Assembly (NCBI GenBank): GCA_910574455.1
Contig: CAJSYZ010000009.1
Span: forward strand, 2,001,040-2,065,039
Reading direction: 5' to 3'
Length of the DNA: 64,000 bases
Origin: Trichaptum fuscoviolaceum
Taxonomy: Eukaryota > Basidiomycota > Agaricomycetes > Hymenochaetales > Trichaptaceae
The notes under the pieces are model-generated. The model saw only the letters and a list, made by a program, of their open reading frames with translations. It searched no databases and was not told where the DNA came from. The position numbers were made by a program, and so were the translations under genes. Shown here piece after piece: positions 45,549 through 58,097 of this stretch. Numbering within the stretch: the stretch's first letter is position 1; every line of letters starts with the position of its first letter.

Positions 45549-47222
45549 ATGACTACTGCTTCGTCTATATTCGCTACCTCCCCAGGAGCGTCCGCCAGTG
45601 GTCTGCGGAAACGTTTAGCAAAGCTTAAATCACCTCGTCTCAACGTTATACACGACTCTGAGGATAAACTCGAGGACAGCGACGACGACGAAATCTTGAT
45701 GCAGTCGTTCACTTCTGCCTCATCTGGAGCATCTAGTGAAGAAGTAGATCGAATGACAAGTCGAAACGGTTTGAAGCATGAGGAACAGGAGGAAGGTGAA
45801 AAGGAGGTGGATGAGCAAAGGACTGAGAGACATCATTATCAACCTATCCGACAGTTCTCTAGCCCTAACAGTAGACCCCCGTTAAAACGACGGAGGACAC
45901 GCGGGAGTAGCAGCGTGCACAGGGCGAGCGATCGAAGTTCCTCTTCGTCCGGCTGGCTTGGCTTAGACCTTTCCATCATTGTTGCTCTTGTGTCACCTCT
46001 CGGAAACCTACTTACAGGTGGCGACCACATCAAGAATGTTCTCCTTCTCCTACTTCTTGTCTATTATCTACACCAGCTAGTGGAAGGTATGTGCCTTCGA
46101 ATCAAACTTAGCATCTTCTTAACATACTGAATGCTTGTAACAGTACCGTGGTCATTGTACAGGGCGTCACTTACTGATCCGTCCACCTCTGCACGCTTGC
46201 AGGGGCATGCAGCGCATTCGGAACTTCACAATCGTGAAGTATTCTATCTCGCACTTACAGTTCTTTCTCCATTTGTTGGTGCTACCCTTCTCCGAGTCGT
46301 CGCCATCTCTATTACCGGCGACCCGGAGACGCTCTCATGGTTCAGCACAGGCCTTTTTGTGCTTGCGACAGGCTTGAGGCCGTGGTCCCACCTTGTGCGG
46401 CGCCTCAAAGACCGTAGCCACGCACTGCAAGAGCTGGTCTCTCAGCGTGTTGTCGAAATTGAGGAAGAAGAAACGGAGAAGGACCAGGACCAGGAAGTGA
46501 CCACCCAAATAACCGACGCATTGCAGTGCGAAGTCGACGGACTTCTTAAGCATGTAGCTTCTTTAGACTCGCGTGTCACAGAGTTATCGAAGAAGAACCA
46601 TCACGAATGGACTGACCTTGCAGAGCACGTCGCGGAAGTCGTAGACAGTGTCGAGGACGCACTGCGGCGCCACCGTACTGCAATCACACGTGCAAACCAG
46701 ACGAACGACGCGCGCTTCACCGCATACGATGCCCGATTTGAAGCTTTAGAAGCTGCGCTCGCGGAAAGAACTCGCTCCACAAATGGTATTCTGCTCACGA
46801 AAGGCCAAGACTCGCCTCGCTCATACTTGCGCGGCGAGCAGCTCAGGAACGTCGCATGGGAAGTAGTTGCGCTTCCGTGGACAGCGGCTGCATTGTGTTG
46901 GATGTACATTGCCTGGACTATATCGCGGCTCATACAAGGTCCTCCGTCCTTGAAAAGCAAAGGCAAGAAGCGAGAGATCTCTGGTCTTCCCCCGACATCC
47001 ATACGACATGCTGCGCTTGAGCCTATTCCTGAAGAAGATGGCTTCAGCCTAGCTCAGGCTGATTCTGATTGCACTCTTGTGTGTGAAGTGCCTGAGTCTG
47101 TGGCGAGCGTCATCCTCGCCAATCTTCTCAAAATCCTCCTTAGTCCAATGCTTATTTTCTTGCGTCTAGCGTACTCAATTTTAACCTTCCCCAAGTCATT
47201 CATTCGCTCTCTTTCTGCATGA
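45549..47222 (+). CDS. Predicted membrane-anchored coiled-coil protein, unknown function
   Basis: Two exons (intron 46087-46143, joining LVE to VPWSLY) give about 538 residues. The N-terminal 130 residues are disordered and acidic, then basic (PPLKRRRTRGSSS), with no signal peptide. Hydrophobic segments follow at LDLSIIVALVSPLGNLL, NVLLLLLLVYYLHQLVE, EVFYLALTVLSPFVGATLL and WFSTGLFVLATGL. A coiled coil (HVASLDSRVTELSKKNHHEW onward) comes next, then VVALPWTAAALCWMYIAWTI, and last LLKILLSPMLIFLRLAYSI. The arrangement, TM bundle then coiled coil then TM pair, recalls conserved fungal ER or nuclear-envelope proteins, but I cannot name the family. Start ATG at 45549. Confidence 0.7.
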
Positions 47223-47396
47223 CTCTATTGTATCTATAATTTCCGTTTCATGGTGTACTCTATTGCCTCGATATCACAATTTCGCATTCTTGTCATTGGT
47301 TAATTTGTCTTCCGGAACTATGTATGATATTTTGTACAAATGCAGTGATGTCTCTGATCGCAATATACATATATGAATAATAATACCTGATCGAAT

Positions 47397-49596
47397 CTAT
47401 TGTTTTTCGGCAGCCATCACGAATGTGGATTGGCGAAAATATTTCTCATCTCTGTCAGCCCTCAGTACCTCTTCCACTATCTTCAATGCTAGTGCCGTGT
47501 TGTAATCGGGTAGACCCTTTTCCTTGCTATCATCTTGCATTCGTAAGAGAATCTGGGAGACTTCATCCCCGCGAACCTCCAGAGGGTTTCCGTCTTGGTC
47601 GCAGAAGTTCAGCCTCCGCCTCGGAAGCGCTGCGTCTTCCGGACCTTCCTCCCATAAATTTCGGGAAAGGCTGAAGTGCGTGATCTGTTCGTAAGAGTTT
47701 CCGCCCAGGGGTACTCGCACTTCGAGCCACAGCAAGTCTCCGCCATTTAAGCCTGTTATTAGGTCCTGGTGACCCTCGTCGAACAAGTGTTTTCGTAGTG
47801 AGATTTTCGGTGGATAAGTAAGGTAGTCGATGCGGAAGACGATTTGGCTTTGAGGTACTCCCGGAACATCTCTTTCTGCGATCTTCTTCAAGCCAGGCAT
47901 ATGACGATAGATCTCTGCTGCGCCTTGATCAACGAGGAAGTCTCGGTCAACTTGCTTTAGTTCTGATTTGCCTGATGACGGAGACATAAATATGGAGCGT
48001 GGATGAGAAAAACAATGAGGACACCTACATGCTGTTCGTCTCGTGGATTTGCAATCCTCCGGGTGGCCCCCAGTCTTCCAGGCCACCCTCTGACAACCAC
48101 GACTACAGAAATATGCGGATTCACAAGCTGCGCACCTCCTAAAGGTTCCGTCGTGATTGACATTCCCACATTTTCTCTTATGTCGAGTCATTAAATAACA
48201 GAAGGACAGTAAGCTTGAGATCTCTCACATTCGAACATGACCTCCTTCGGTCGTGCAATACTTTACAGATCCATCGTTCATAAGCAGTACTTTTGTAGTG
48301 GCTCCATAACTCCTTGAATTCGGACGAACATTCAGGGGAAAGCTGGCCAACTCCTCGGCCTTCCAGTCGCTCAAAGGCTCTTGTTGTCGGTCCAAGCAAG
48401 GTGATGAGAGATAGCTGACAAGTCATAAGTTTAAGGAGCAAGTATGCCGACGCCCAATTGTCATCAGCATTGAAATCCTTCATAAAGGGCCCAGAACGGA
48501 CGAAAGCCTCCAGTATACCACATCGCAATGCCTCGAGAGTGTACACCAGTCCGCGGTCGTTGCTGTCAATGATATTAAGGAGCACATCGAAGACGCGGAC
48601 TGTCAAGATGCCCACGTTGTCCTTTTGGGCAGGTGTCGAAAGCACGTTGCATCGTAGGAGGCATTTCAACACTAGTGGGATGGGTTGATATGTCACTATG
48701 TCCTTGTGGATCGGGTGGTCTTTCGTTCTCGACAGTTGGTAGAGGACCTCGGTGTGGTTGAAGGTAGCAACGAGGTCCGGCTGTTTTAGAGCGCGCCTGC
48801 TTGCACATTTCAGCCGATAAACGGCAAGTTCCGCCACGCCCCATTCCCGTTCTTCAGACATTGCGATGAGTATGTCTAGTCGTTCATGCATGTCTTCTAT
48901 CGTTTCGCAGGACATCGAGAGGATCGAAGCTGCATAGGATTCATCCGAGTCGTCCCTGGGCCGCTTATCCTCCATCCAGACTTTGGCGGCAAACTTGAAA
49001 AGTTCAAGGCCTCGAAAGATTTCCCGTGCCTCGGGACAGTCGGAAAGCATTTCGACAATCGAGTGTATCATTTTTATAAGTCCAGAAGGAAACCCTGTCT
49101 TCGAAGGCCAATTTGGAAGCGGTTCATCATAGAGAAACTCAAGCCACCTAAGCATATCAGGCCAAGATCTGACCAGGAGACTCGCAGATTTATCGCTTCG
49201 CTGAAAGAGTTCACCTTCAAAGAGCGTGATGCCTAGAAGACTGAACATGATGATTGATGTTTGGGATGTTTTATCCTTCGTCTTTTCGAGGAATTCACGT
49301 GGCTTTGCCAAATGGAAGCAGAAGGCCTCGAATAAGGATTCGTGAAATTTAGGTGGTATCGATGGAAAACCTCGTTCGCCATTGTTCACTATGGCATAGA
49401 TGTCATAGTAGGACCCATTACGCGCAAGCCGGATAGCCTAGAAGGTGGTTAAATGTCAATGAATCATCGTTAGTGATATAAGACTTGCTTGTCGAGGATC
49501 GGTCTGCAATCGCCGCGTAGCCAGAACTTCAAGGCGGCTTAAGGGCACGCCATCCATGTTCATTAGCTTATCGACGACATCTATCATCTTATTCAT
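47397..49596 (-). CDS. MYND zinc-finger protein
   Basis: Three or four exons. The first (ATG at 49596, MNKMIDVVDKLMNMDG) joins through a GC-AG type intron (donor GCAAGT) to AIRLARNGSYYDIYAI and a long armadillo-like helical region. An intron at 48228-48177 then joins CSN to RKCGNVNHDGTFRRCAAC, ESAYFCSRGCQRVAW and HPEDCK, a complete MYND finger (C/C, C/C, C/C, H/C). Another possible intron follows CKSTRRTAC. The C-terminal part (LITGLNGGDLLWLEVRVPLG) is shared by many agaricomycete MYND proteins. MYND fingers bind proline-rich peptides, so a scaffolding or regulatory role is likely. No SET domain is seen, which argues against a SMYD methyltransferase. Confidence 0.75.
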
Positions 49597-49912
49597 AGGT
49601 GAATCATCAAAGCGTCTTCAAGTCTACCCAGAGTTCGGTTGAGATTCAGAAGCAAGTAACGGTAAGATGATAACTCGGAGAATTCCAAATTTGGAGCTGT
49701 CTAAGGTTTGTTTGCCTTTGACGAGCGATCCAAATATGGACCGCTAATATTATGACACAGCGACGACCATCTTGGATGGCTGGGATTTATTGACGTCTCA
49801 TATACATAAGTTTATGTTAGACTATCGCCATTAATTGGGAGAATACATCCATTCTTTCGCGGCGATGAAAACAGGCGAATGTCATTCGTGCCCCAGAAAT
49901 TCTTTTCAGCCT
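49597..49912. other. Short spacer
   Basis: About 316 bp between the MYND gene start and the transporter stop. Nothing recognisable beyond presumed promoter sequence. Confidence 0.4.
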
Positions 49913-52671
49913 TCAGTGTGCGATTGCTGATAATTCATCGTCATCAAATTTGAAGGTACGATGTATCCATGAGCGTGCACGCTTTCCATCTAAAAGTGAT
50001 ATAAGTCTTATGCACTGAGAATACAATTGAGATGGGTCTTACATATATACATTGCTAATTTGACAAATCCTAAAGTCAGTTCAATTGCTCAAAATTTGTC
50101 CGTCAGAATGTCACTTACGAATAGTCAGCAGAGATGTGAATAGAGTTATTCCTCCGACTGTGCAGAATGCGCTGAGAATTCCTCTCGCTGTAAGCCAGCT
50201 GTCGGACCGTTAACCACACACGTAATGGAAGAGTTGGATAGCATTACTCATTTATGAAGAAAGTGATGATGAAAGAGAACCTGTCGAATGTGTGTTAGTC
50301 ATTTTGCAAGTTCAGTTCACGTTATAAAACCGACATGTTCTTGAAGCTGGGGTGAAATGTGAGTGCGATATCCATTATCTGATTTCAGTACCAAACTCAC
50401 AAGATGACTCCCCCCAAGGCTGAGTCGGCCGTCTGCCTATGAGAGTCCACCACATAGCCGACTGCAGCAGAGCATCCGATTGTGATACCTAATGCGAAAA
50501 ATTAGAGGGGCTACATGCGCGCTATAAGCCCACTTACCGAAATTAATAAGCCCAAAGAAGATAACAGGGCCGATCCATGGATCCTGGTTATTTGCAGAGA
50601 TCCTTAGTGAAATTCAAGTAAGCCTTCTTATCTTGAGGAGAAGAGACGAAGAACGAACCCCCAGCCGAAGAAACCCATTGACCCAAACACAGCATAGAAC
50701 ACAACGAGAACAAGTCGGAACTCTGGCTCAAATATCCCTTTGTTCGCTTTGCTCATTTTCTTTGCCACGAGGTCAGTCAGTGGCCCGCAACCTAGAGCAG
50801 CAATGAAGCAAAACACAAATGGTGACACTGAAAGATAAATATGAATAACATGAGATCCGTTTGAAAGACGGATTTGACCAACTATAGGTAAGGCCAATAT
50901 TTGCCGGACTAAAATTGTAAGCTAGGAGAACAGTAAGATTTTCATTGCATGAGACGAGTGGTGAGCTTACGAGGTGCCGAGAAAATTTGAGCAACAGCCG
51001 TTGCAATCAGCACGAGCCAAGTAATCGCAACACCGTAGACCAGTCCTGCCCACAGACAGACGGGAGTCAGACAGGCTATGAAAGGGCGTAGTATCAATGT
51101 CAAAAATGACACGCGAGTTGTCCGAATGCCTTCGAAGACCACAAGCTCTTCCAGATATGTTTTCTTTCGCGGAATGTGGATTGGCGAAGCTTCTTCCTTC
51201 GCCTCCTCTTTCACATCAACCTCAGGCTTTTCTTCGTCTCCGGATTTCTGAGACATAACATCGTCTTTCTTCGGGATAACAGGATTTCTCTGGTAAGAGG
51301 TTTCTGGCACTGCAAATTTTGAATTATTGGTTCATCATTTTCATGTACAAGGATTGGGTATGACTTACTCATGAAAAATTGCATGAGAAAAAGCACCGCG
51401 TTTGCGATCGAGTAGATCTTAAAGGCAAACCGCCAGCCAAGGTGGGTGATCACTTGTCCTGAAATGGGACTTCGCGGAAATTTAGTGAGGTGATAATGAA
51501 CCCTGGCGAAGTTAAACACATACGGAGTAATATTGATGCCGTTGAGGAGGGCAAGGTTCCACAGCGCAACAGGAATTCCACGCTATGGCGAGGGGATTAG
51601 CAAATGCGGCTCAGAGCGAGGATCTTGAAGTACCTCATGAGTGAAGTATATATCGGAAATGGAAGCACTACGTAAAGAATGTTAGTTCTACGTATGGCAA
51701 TATAATAAATAGGCGAACCCGACAAGAAACTCCAAGACCGCCTGGCCAACTCCTTGTAAGATTCGGGAGCCTGAACGATATTTAGCGAACTAATTCTTGA
51801 CGACTGTGCATGATAGTCCTACCAAGCAGCATATTGTAGTTCTTCGCTGTACAGTGCACGTATTAGCGAGCGAACGCGATCCGATAGAAGAGAACAGTTC
51901 ACTGAAGGACGAGATCATGCATCCGGCAAACATAAGTATTGTACTAGCGAGGCTTTTATGACGGGAATAATGAGCGCACTTGTAGTTGAAGGCGTCACAG
52001 CGCAAACTCACAAAACAGGCCGTTTTCCAGTCTTCACGCTTATGGCTGCCCATGAGGTGGTCGCAAATGCAAGCGCGAGGACGAGAGCAGAACCAAGAGC
52101 CCTCGATATTGCCTGAAGAGAACGGTCTAGCTCCATAGCAATCTGTACGAGATCTGCTGAAACCAAAGGACCCTATGCGATACGATCGTCAGTTTCGAAA
52201 GATCAAGACACAACAAAAACTTACTAGAGCTCCGCAGATGACAGCTAAGCACAATATTTGTTAGTTCATAGCTATGAAACCTTGACAAGCGCTAGGACAT
52301 ACTTCCGTACACACTGTGAAGAGCATACTGCGTTTAGTTACAGCTGATGGGCATAAAGCTGTGAAGGGCTACGGACAATACAAAGAAAACCTATTCAGAA
52401 GTTAATCAGATTTGAAAAGACTTAATTAAGTACATGAATTGTTCGTGCGTACCATATGCTTTTTCCATTGCGGCCAGTTCAAAGGGTCATTTGGGTCATC
52501 GGAAGGCTGCGGTACCAAGACAATGTGCGCATTCTTTCCTTTCGCGTGCTTAAGCTGTTCGAGTTCTATGCCTTCATACGTTTTCAGAGCAATTGCGTTT
52601 GCATCGTCACTAAAGACTGAAGTTCCCGGGACGTGCTGCAAGTGTTTATCGTCTAAGATACCAAGACCCAT
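49913..52671 (-). CDS. MFS transporter, DHA1 drug:H+ antiporter type
   Basis: A heavily interrupted gene (over ten introns). The N-terminus contains QPSDDPNDPLNWPQWKKHM, a family hallmark just before helix 1. Then come GPLVSADLVQIAMELD, ISRALGSALVLALAFATTSWAA, KTGKRPVF, LQGVGQAVLEFLV and VALWNLALLNGINITPYV. The frame continues with GQVITHLGWRFAFKIYSI and a long charged loop (GDEEKPEVDVKEEAKEE). The second half has LWAGLVYGVAITWLVLIATAV, YNFSPANIGLTY, GPLTDLVAKKMSKANKG, FGSMGFFGWGF, CSAAVGYVVDSHRQTADSA and a short tail ending DDDELSAIAH. This matches fungal DHA1/HOL1-like exporters of the plasma membrane. Substrate not predictable. It appears intact. There is no neighbouring biosynthetic gene to suggest a metabolite cluster. 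Confidence 0.85.
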
Positions 52672-54258
52672 CTCGATGGCGCCAAATCGATGACTTTGTA
52701 GGTAGCTCCAGCAGTGGACGTGGGGGATGGTATGAAAGACAAGAGATCTCTCTCGCTAAGGCAAGGTCAGGAAGTCTAAGTATATGGGACCACCTCTTCT
52801 CCGCACTCAATAAGGCTGTGAGGAAGAACGAACATAACCGGCGGGAGCACACACTAATAGATTGAATTCCGTGAGACGAAGAGAACTATATGGTTAATCC
52901 AATGAAGCGTATAAGGAAACAGCCAGTGAGAATATCATTGAGTCGTCAGGTGGGTTCAGCCATCTTCTAAAGGACGGATTGGAAAAGGTTCCTACGGGGA
53001 GCGCCGAATGATAAAGTCCAAGAAGCCTCTAATCACTGGGGAGTGCGGTGCGTTTTGGCGCAAGGAGCTCGCAAGGGTCCCAAAAGAAGCTGAGATGTAT
53101 ACACCGCTGGATACATGGTAGCTAATTGCTCACGTAGATGCAGGGAGAGGCCAAGCCTTCGTCTTCTGGAAGTTCATTAAGCAGGTCAGCATCGCGCGAA
53201 GAAGACTGATGGACAGAACTCAACGAAGATTGACGCGGTCAAACATACATACATACATAGTTCCGATAAGCAACCTATGTAAAGTTCGAGATTGCCGGTG
53301 TATTCCAAACGGAGTTTTACGGCGAATATTTTGATGGATGAACGAAACCTGAGAAAAGGAAGCCTGCGCTTGAGTACTCCCACGCAAGTATTGTATGCAT
53401 ACCGTACGTTGCATATTCGGGATGGACGGATACATTTTCGATTTGGACAACAGACAATTCCTCGAGGGAGGCTATTGGGCAGACAGGGTGATGTGGGAGA
53501 AGGCGTTCCAGAGCTGAAGACTTCTTCCTAGAGCTACCGAACGAGGTGTAGGAAAACCCCATAGGTAAGGAAGGCGTAGAGCACCGTAGAAAGTAAAGCT
53601 GAAACACTGCCGCCGAGGCGAATGAATAGAAAGGTACTTACATGATGCCCATTTTTTGTCAGATAGCAAGTAACGAATACAAATGCAACAAGACACTTCA
53701 AATGGTAGCAGGTTAGGTGACAGGAAAAGAGCCTCGTCGGACAATTCGGAGGAGGGGCAGCTTCCAGTGCTTGGCGAGGAGTGAGGCTTTTATCGTGATG
53801 TCGCTGTATTGACCCTCGAAGTCGTTCATGTCGTTGTGGATAGTCAAGAGACACATTACGGACACTTGCACTCACTGACACTCAGGCTGGCACTCTGCAC
53901 GCAACGCGACTTGAACATTCATGTTGAACATTCCCTTGAATGAGATGTAATGTACGAGTCATTGAAGTACGCCGATCGTTTCGAGGCCATCTGTGGAAAA
54001 AAAGGTGAGGACTAGTTACCATTTAATCTCTTTTCCATGGCTGCACAGCGCCCATGTTGGCCGGTTCAATAACGTTCAATGGTTCAGATGATGGGCGCGA
54101 CAGCGTGAGGTCCAAAATTAGACGCGTTCGCGCGTCGGACACAAAATGATTCAAATGAATATACAACTTCATTCTCATCCACATCCATGTACAATTACAA
54201 GTCAACCATCAAAACTTGAAGCTACTCCTTCGTCGTCAGTCGGGTGTACTGGGAAAGA
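52672..54258. other. Spacer, no supported gene
   Basis: 1.6 kb. A minus-strand frame at 53534-53881 (MSVSASVRNVSLDYPQ) has one hydrophobic stretch, but no recognisable motif or codon pattern strong enough to call. The left end holds the transporter promoter. Confidence 0.35.
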
Positions 54259-55694
54259 ATGTGCGGAAGATTCGCATTAGGCCTCCCTGTAAGCTCCCAG
54301 TACTGTGCATCGGACGCGTCGGCTAATGAACACGAAAGCGTGCAGATATAATTCAAGCTGTACGAGACGCTCACCCTGACCTTGATCTTGGTGAATGGGT
54401 TGACGAGGAGCAATTCCACCCCCGATTCAACGTTGCTCCCCGTTCTCAAAGTCCCGTCGTTCGTCGGCGAAATAGGATTGACGATCATGATGAAGCAGTG
54501 GATAGACAGAGTGAGGAATCTCCGGGTGGGAAGAAGCGTGCCATCATGCAGACCATGAAGGTGATTGGTCTTTATTTTCATGCTCGATTTCGTTCTGAAT
54601 TCCAGGTTGTCAGTGGGGTCTTGTCCCGCACTGGAATAAGCATGAGGACAAGAACCTGAACACCATAAATGCAAGAGCGGAACACCTCGTCGACAAAGGT
54701 GGGATGTGGGGGAGTATCAAGGGAAGGAAGCGTTGTGCAGTAGTATGTCAAGGATATTATGAATGGCTAAAGAAGGGCAAAGACCGGTTGCCTCATTTCA
54801 CGAAACATAAGGATGGTCAGCTCATGCTGCTCGCTGGAATGTATGATTGTGTCACCCTTGAAGGTAGACTTCTTCAAACCCATTCAATTTCCTTTCAAGA
54901 ACTAACTTTTTAAACCTAGGCGAGACCGAACCACTGTGGACGTTCACAATCGTGACTACCGACTCTAACAAAGAACTTTCATGGTTACATGATCGTATGC
55001 CTGTTGTCCTTTCGACCAAAGCTGAACTTGAACAATGGCTCGATTGCTCTTCCCAAACATGGTCAGCTGAACTATCGAAAATCATCTTGCCTTACAATAA
55101 TCGGAAGAGACCGCTCGACTGTTATGCCGTGCCGACGGACGTAGGCAAAGTCGGCGCAGAGAGCCCCACCTTCATTGAACCTATAGCCCAGCGCAAGGAT
55201 GGCATTCAGGCCATGTTTGCGAAGCAAGCAAACAGCCAGAAGGCAAAGCCCCCTGCCTCACCTATTCCGGAAGCGAAGGAGGCAATAAACCTGGCGAAGC
55301 GCAAGCGTGACTCTCCCGGGATGAAAAGGGACTCTAGCATCGAAATCCTTGATGGCCCTCCTGAAGAGAAAAGGCGCCGAAGTAGCGCCCACGATGATGA
55401 CGAAGAAGCAAAACCTTCCAGTGCTGACAAGACAGAATCTATCCAGTCCCCTGCATCATCATCATCAAAAGTAAGTGACGGCTGCAAACGTCGAACCTGT
55501 GCTTATGTCTGACGTCATTTTTTTCTTTAGCCCAGGAGTCAGAACTCAAGGACTCCACGGGTACGTAGACATTTTCAAAACGAAATTACTGCAAACACTC
55601 AATTTATGCACAGAAATCACCGACGAAAAAGAAGGCTGCGCCTCCTAGTCCATCAAATAGCAAAATCACTTCCTTCTTTTCTAAAGGAAGGTAG
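54259..55694 (+). CDS. HMCES: SRAP/HMCES-type abasic-site shielding protein
   Basis: The start MCGRF is decisive: Cys2, exposed after Met removal, is the nucleophile that crosslinks abasic sites. Exons 54259-54288, 54339-54560, 54614-54863 and from 54920 keep the frame, giving FNVAPRSQSPVV, MKWGLVPHW, NTINARAEHL (the conserved Asn and Glu), CQGYYEWLKKG, LLAGMYD, TIVTTDSNKELSWLHDRMPVVL (the active-site His) and MFAKQANS. After the SRAP domain comes an acidic, disordered tail with two small exons, ending SKITSFFSKGR. This resembles a PCNA-interacting (PIP) box, as in vertebrate HMCES. Function: shields single-stranded abasic sites at replication forks, nuclear. Catalytic residues all present. 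Confidence 0.92.
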
Positions 55695-56028
55695 CTCATA
55701 CCTTTCGATGTATTATTGTATAATATAGGTGCTATCAAATTGCTGTGTTGTATTCTTTCTATCTCACCCTTGGGTTGTTGACATATATGGGATCAATTTT
55801 TGTATCATTTAAACTATCCTAATGAGAACGTATCTGCTCTGAGGGTTGATTATGACAAACGAGGTTCTGGGCAAACTAAATTCTGACTGTACAATACATA
55901 AGTCACATAAAGACAAGTCTAATCTTCTCCAACAAGAAGAAACACAAGGGCACAAAACATATTCTCAAGGTTCAGTCTATCACTGCGAATCGGACACCCT
56001 ACGCTGTATCAGATGTGCGGGAAACGGC
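55695..56028. other. Convergent 3' spacer
   Basis: Between the ends of the SRAP gene and the cytidylyltransferase gene. No feature beyond AT-rich 3' flanking sequence. Confidence 0.4.
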
Positions 56029-57504
56029 CTACGACACCGCCTTGGCCGCAGTAGAACTTGCGGTCCCCTTCCGCCCTCTCGCTCTCGACGGGGGACGTGA
56101 AGCAGCAGGACTGTCATCGAAATCTGATCCCGCGGCTTTAAGTTCGGAGTGGCCAATCTTTTCCAGCTTCGCGTCGAAGTCGCGCTTGCGATACCCTGAT
56201 ACGATGCGCTCCAGCAGTTCGGAGGTAGATACGCCAGGTGTTCGACGTGTTGGGAGGAATTTGCCTTAAGAATGATCACGACGAGCGTCAGTAAGAATAC
56301 AATGCCTTGTATATGGATGTGATCTCGACTGGTTGCGCAGGCTCGATTTTCGTCACGAAGATATTCTGAAATAGGTGCATACCTTGTGTTTTGACAAATG
56401 AATAAACATCATCATGGCCACTCGCAGCATATGGATCTTCGTCGTGTGCAACATAATCGATCTCCCATTTATCTAAGAAATCAGCGTCGATGACCCAAGG
56501 AGCCTCTTGCACGACCTCATCGACCCAACGGCAATGACGCACTGCTTCACATCTGAATATCCAGGTTATTAGATGAATCCAGTGAACGAGAGGCGAAGAA
56601 CAAACCGCTCAGCATGGTTAAGAACTGTTCGAGATTTGTGTTCCTTCACGAGCTCATCCGAGCAAACACCTACTAATAGGTAGACGGAAGGAAATGCGCA
56701 TTTCGCCTGCCGAAGTTGCAGAGCGTGGCTACATTGTAGTCAGAATAGAGTATCTCGAGCGACGATGGTTAACAGACCCGAAGTGGAAAAGGTCGTAGAC
56801 ACCTGTGATAGATCAGTAAACATGCAATTTAGCAAATTGAACTGCTCACCATCCGCATAGATGCGTACTGGCCTCCCTACAGGGGGAGCATTAATTTTGT
56901 ACGCCCTTTCGGTGTCGCCCGCTATTGCTTTCCTCACAAACTCCTGAATGTCCTCTTGCGTCAACTTCGCGGGATCAAACTCCTCCATCGACACAAGTGC
57001 AGGCTTCGGCTCTTCGTTCACCCTCAGTGGCACTGCTGCTACATTGACCGACTGCGCTGGTTCAGGTAGCACGGTACTACTTCGCGACGCCGCGGTTACT
57101 GTCACGGCCGGTGCATTTGCGGTGGCACTGACTGGGAAGACAGAGGATGTCGGTGAAGTGAGGGTCGACGTCGACGAACCGGACAAGCGTGATGAGCCTA
57201 GATGTGTTTGGTGCTGCGCCCGGTCGGTCGCAGTGTTTGTCTCAACATCGCCGTCGTAAGTGGGTGAGTCGACGCCGTCGTCAGAGGTGACCTCCGCCAG
57301 GTGCATCTGTCGAACGCGTGCCGCCACCGACCTCGCTCCTGCTACACCCAGCCCTCCATAGTTGGACGATGTGCTGTTCGCGGCCGAGCGCGCTTGTGCA
57401 AGAGGCGAGGTGGGTATATGCTGGTTGCGCGACACGGGCATTGAGATTGTCGACGCTGCGTCGTCCGTCAGAGGATCGTTGTCTTCCTCCGAGCTACTCG
57501 TCAT
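56029..57504 (-). CDS. PCT1: Choline-phosphate cytidylyltransferase
   Basis: Rate-limiting step of the CDP-choline (Kennedy) pathway: phosphocholine plus CTP to CDP-choline. The long Ser/Thr/Ala-rich N-terminus (about 210 residues, [18 protein letters not shown]) precedes [26 protein letters not shown], with the nucleotidyltransferase HxGH motif assembled across an intron at HFG/H. Then come [56 protein letters not shown] and [20 protein letters not shown] (the RTEGxSTS motif with Pro for Glu). The C-terminal tail ([17 protein letters not shown], then an [11 protein letters not shown] basic stretch) is short compared with the animal membrane-binding domain. Five or so introns, all in frame. 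It acts at nucleus and ER membranes. Start ATG at 57504. Confidence 0.92.
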
Positions 57505-58097
57505 CCACCCATTTTATGAACCGGTTCAAAGATTTCAATGCCCCATGTGCCCCACGTCATCAGATCAACCTTAGCAAGTAAAATTTCAGTGAAGAGGCTC
57601 GGCACGCACGCATCATAGGCCGGAGAGTCAACAGACGGCGAATGTTTTCCTTGCCCATTTGCTCTCTTTCCGTGCAGCATCTTCTTGTGGTGGTGGGATA
57701 AGTCTGAATTTGCCGAACCAGCGCTCGACACTGTCTCCATCGACGTCGTCACAGTGTACATGCTTTCGGTTATCTGATGGCTATTCTGTCGGACAACACA
57801 CGTGCTTTCAAGTCAGAGTAACGCGGCTGCCAAGCAATATTGGGTGTCTGACGTAGAGATTATAACAGTAATTTGCGTATAAGGATTGGATGGTGTGCTA
57901 ATAAAGACGAGTGTAATGGGCACAGGTGAAGGATGTACTATGACGTCCGGAAATGCTCCATGGTTCACGTGAAATGCAAATGTATTGATATATCCTACAA
58001 TATGTATATGTGGTCTAGTAGCACATTGATGATCAATTGAATAGAATAGAATGTGAGTGAATAACTCCAGGAGAATACTGTCCAACAACGGCCATGG
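57505..58097. other. Spacer between PCT1 and TFIIE-beta genes
   Basis: Presumed PCT1 promoter and 5' leader plus 3' flank of the TFIIE gene. An 86-codon minus frame at 57501-57761 overlaps the PCT1 start and is probably leader sequence. No repeat. Confidence 0.4.
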
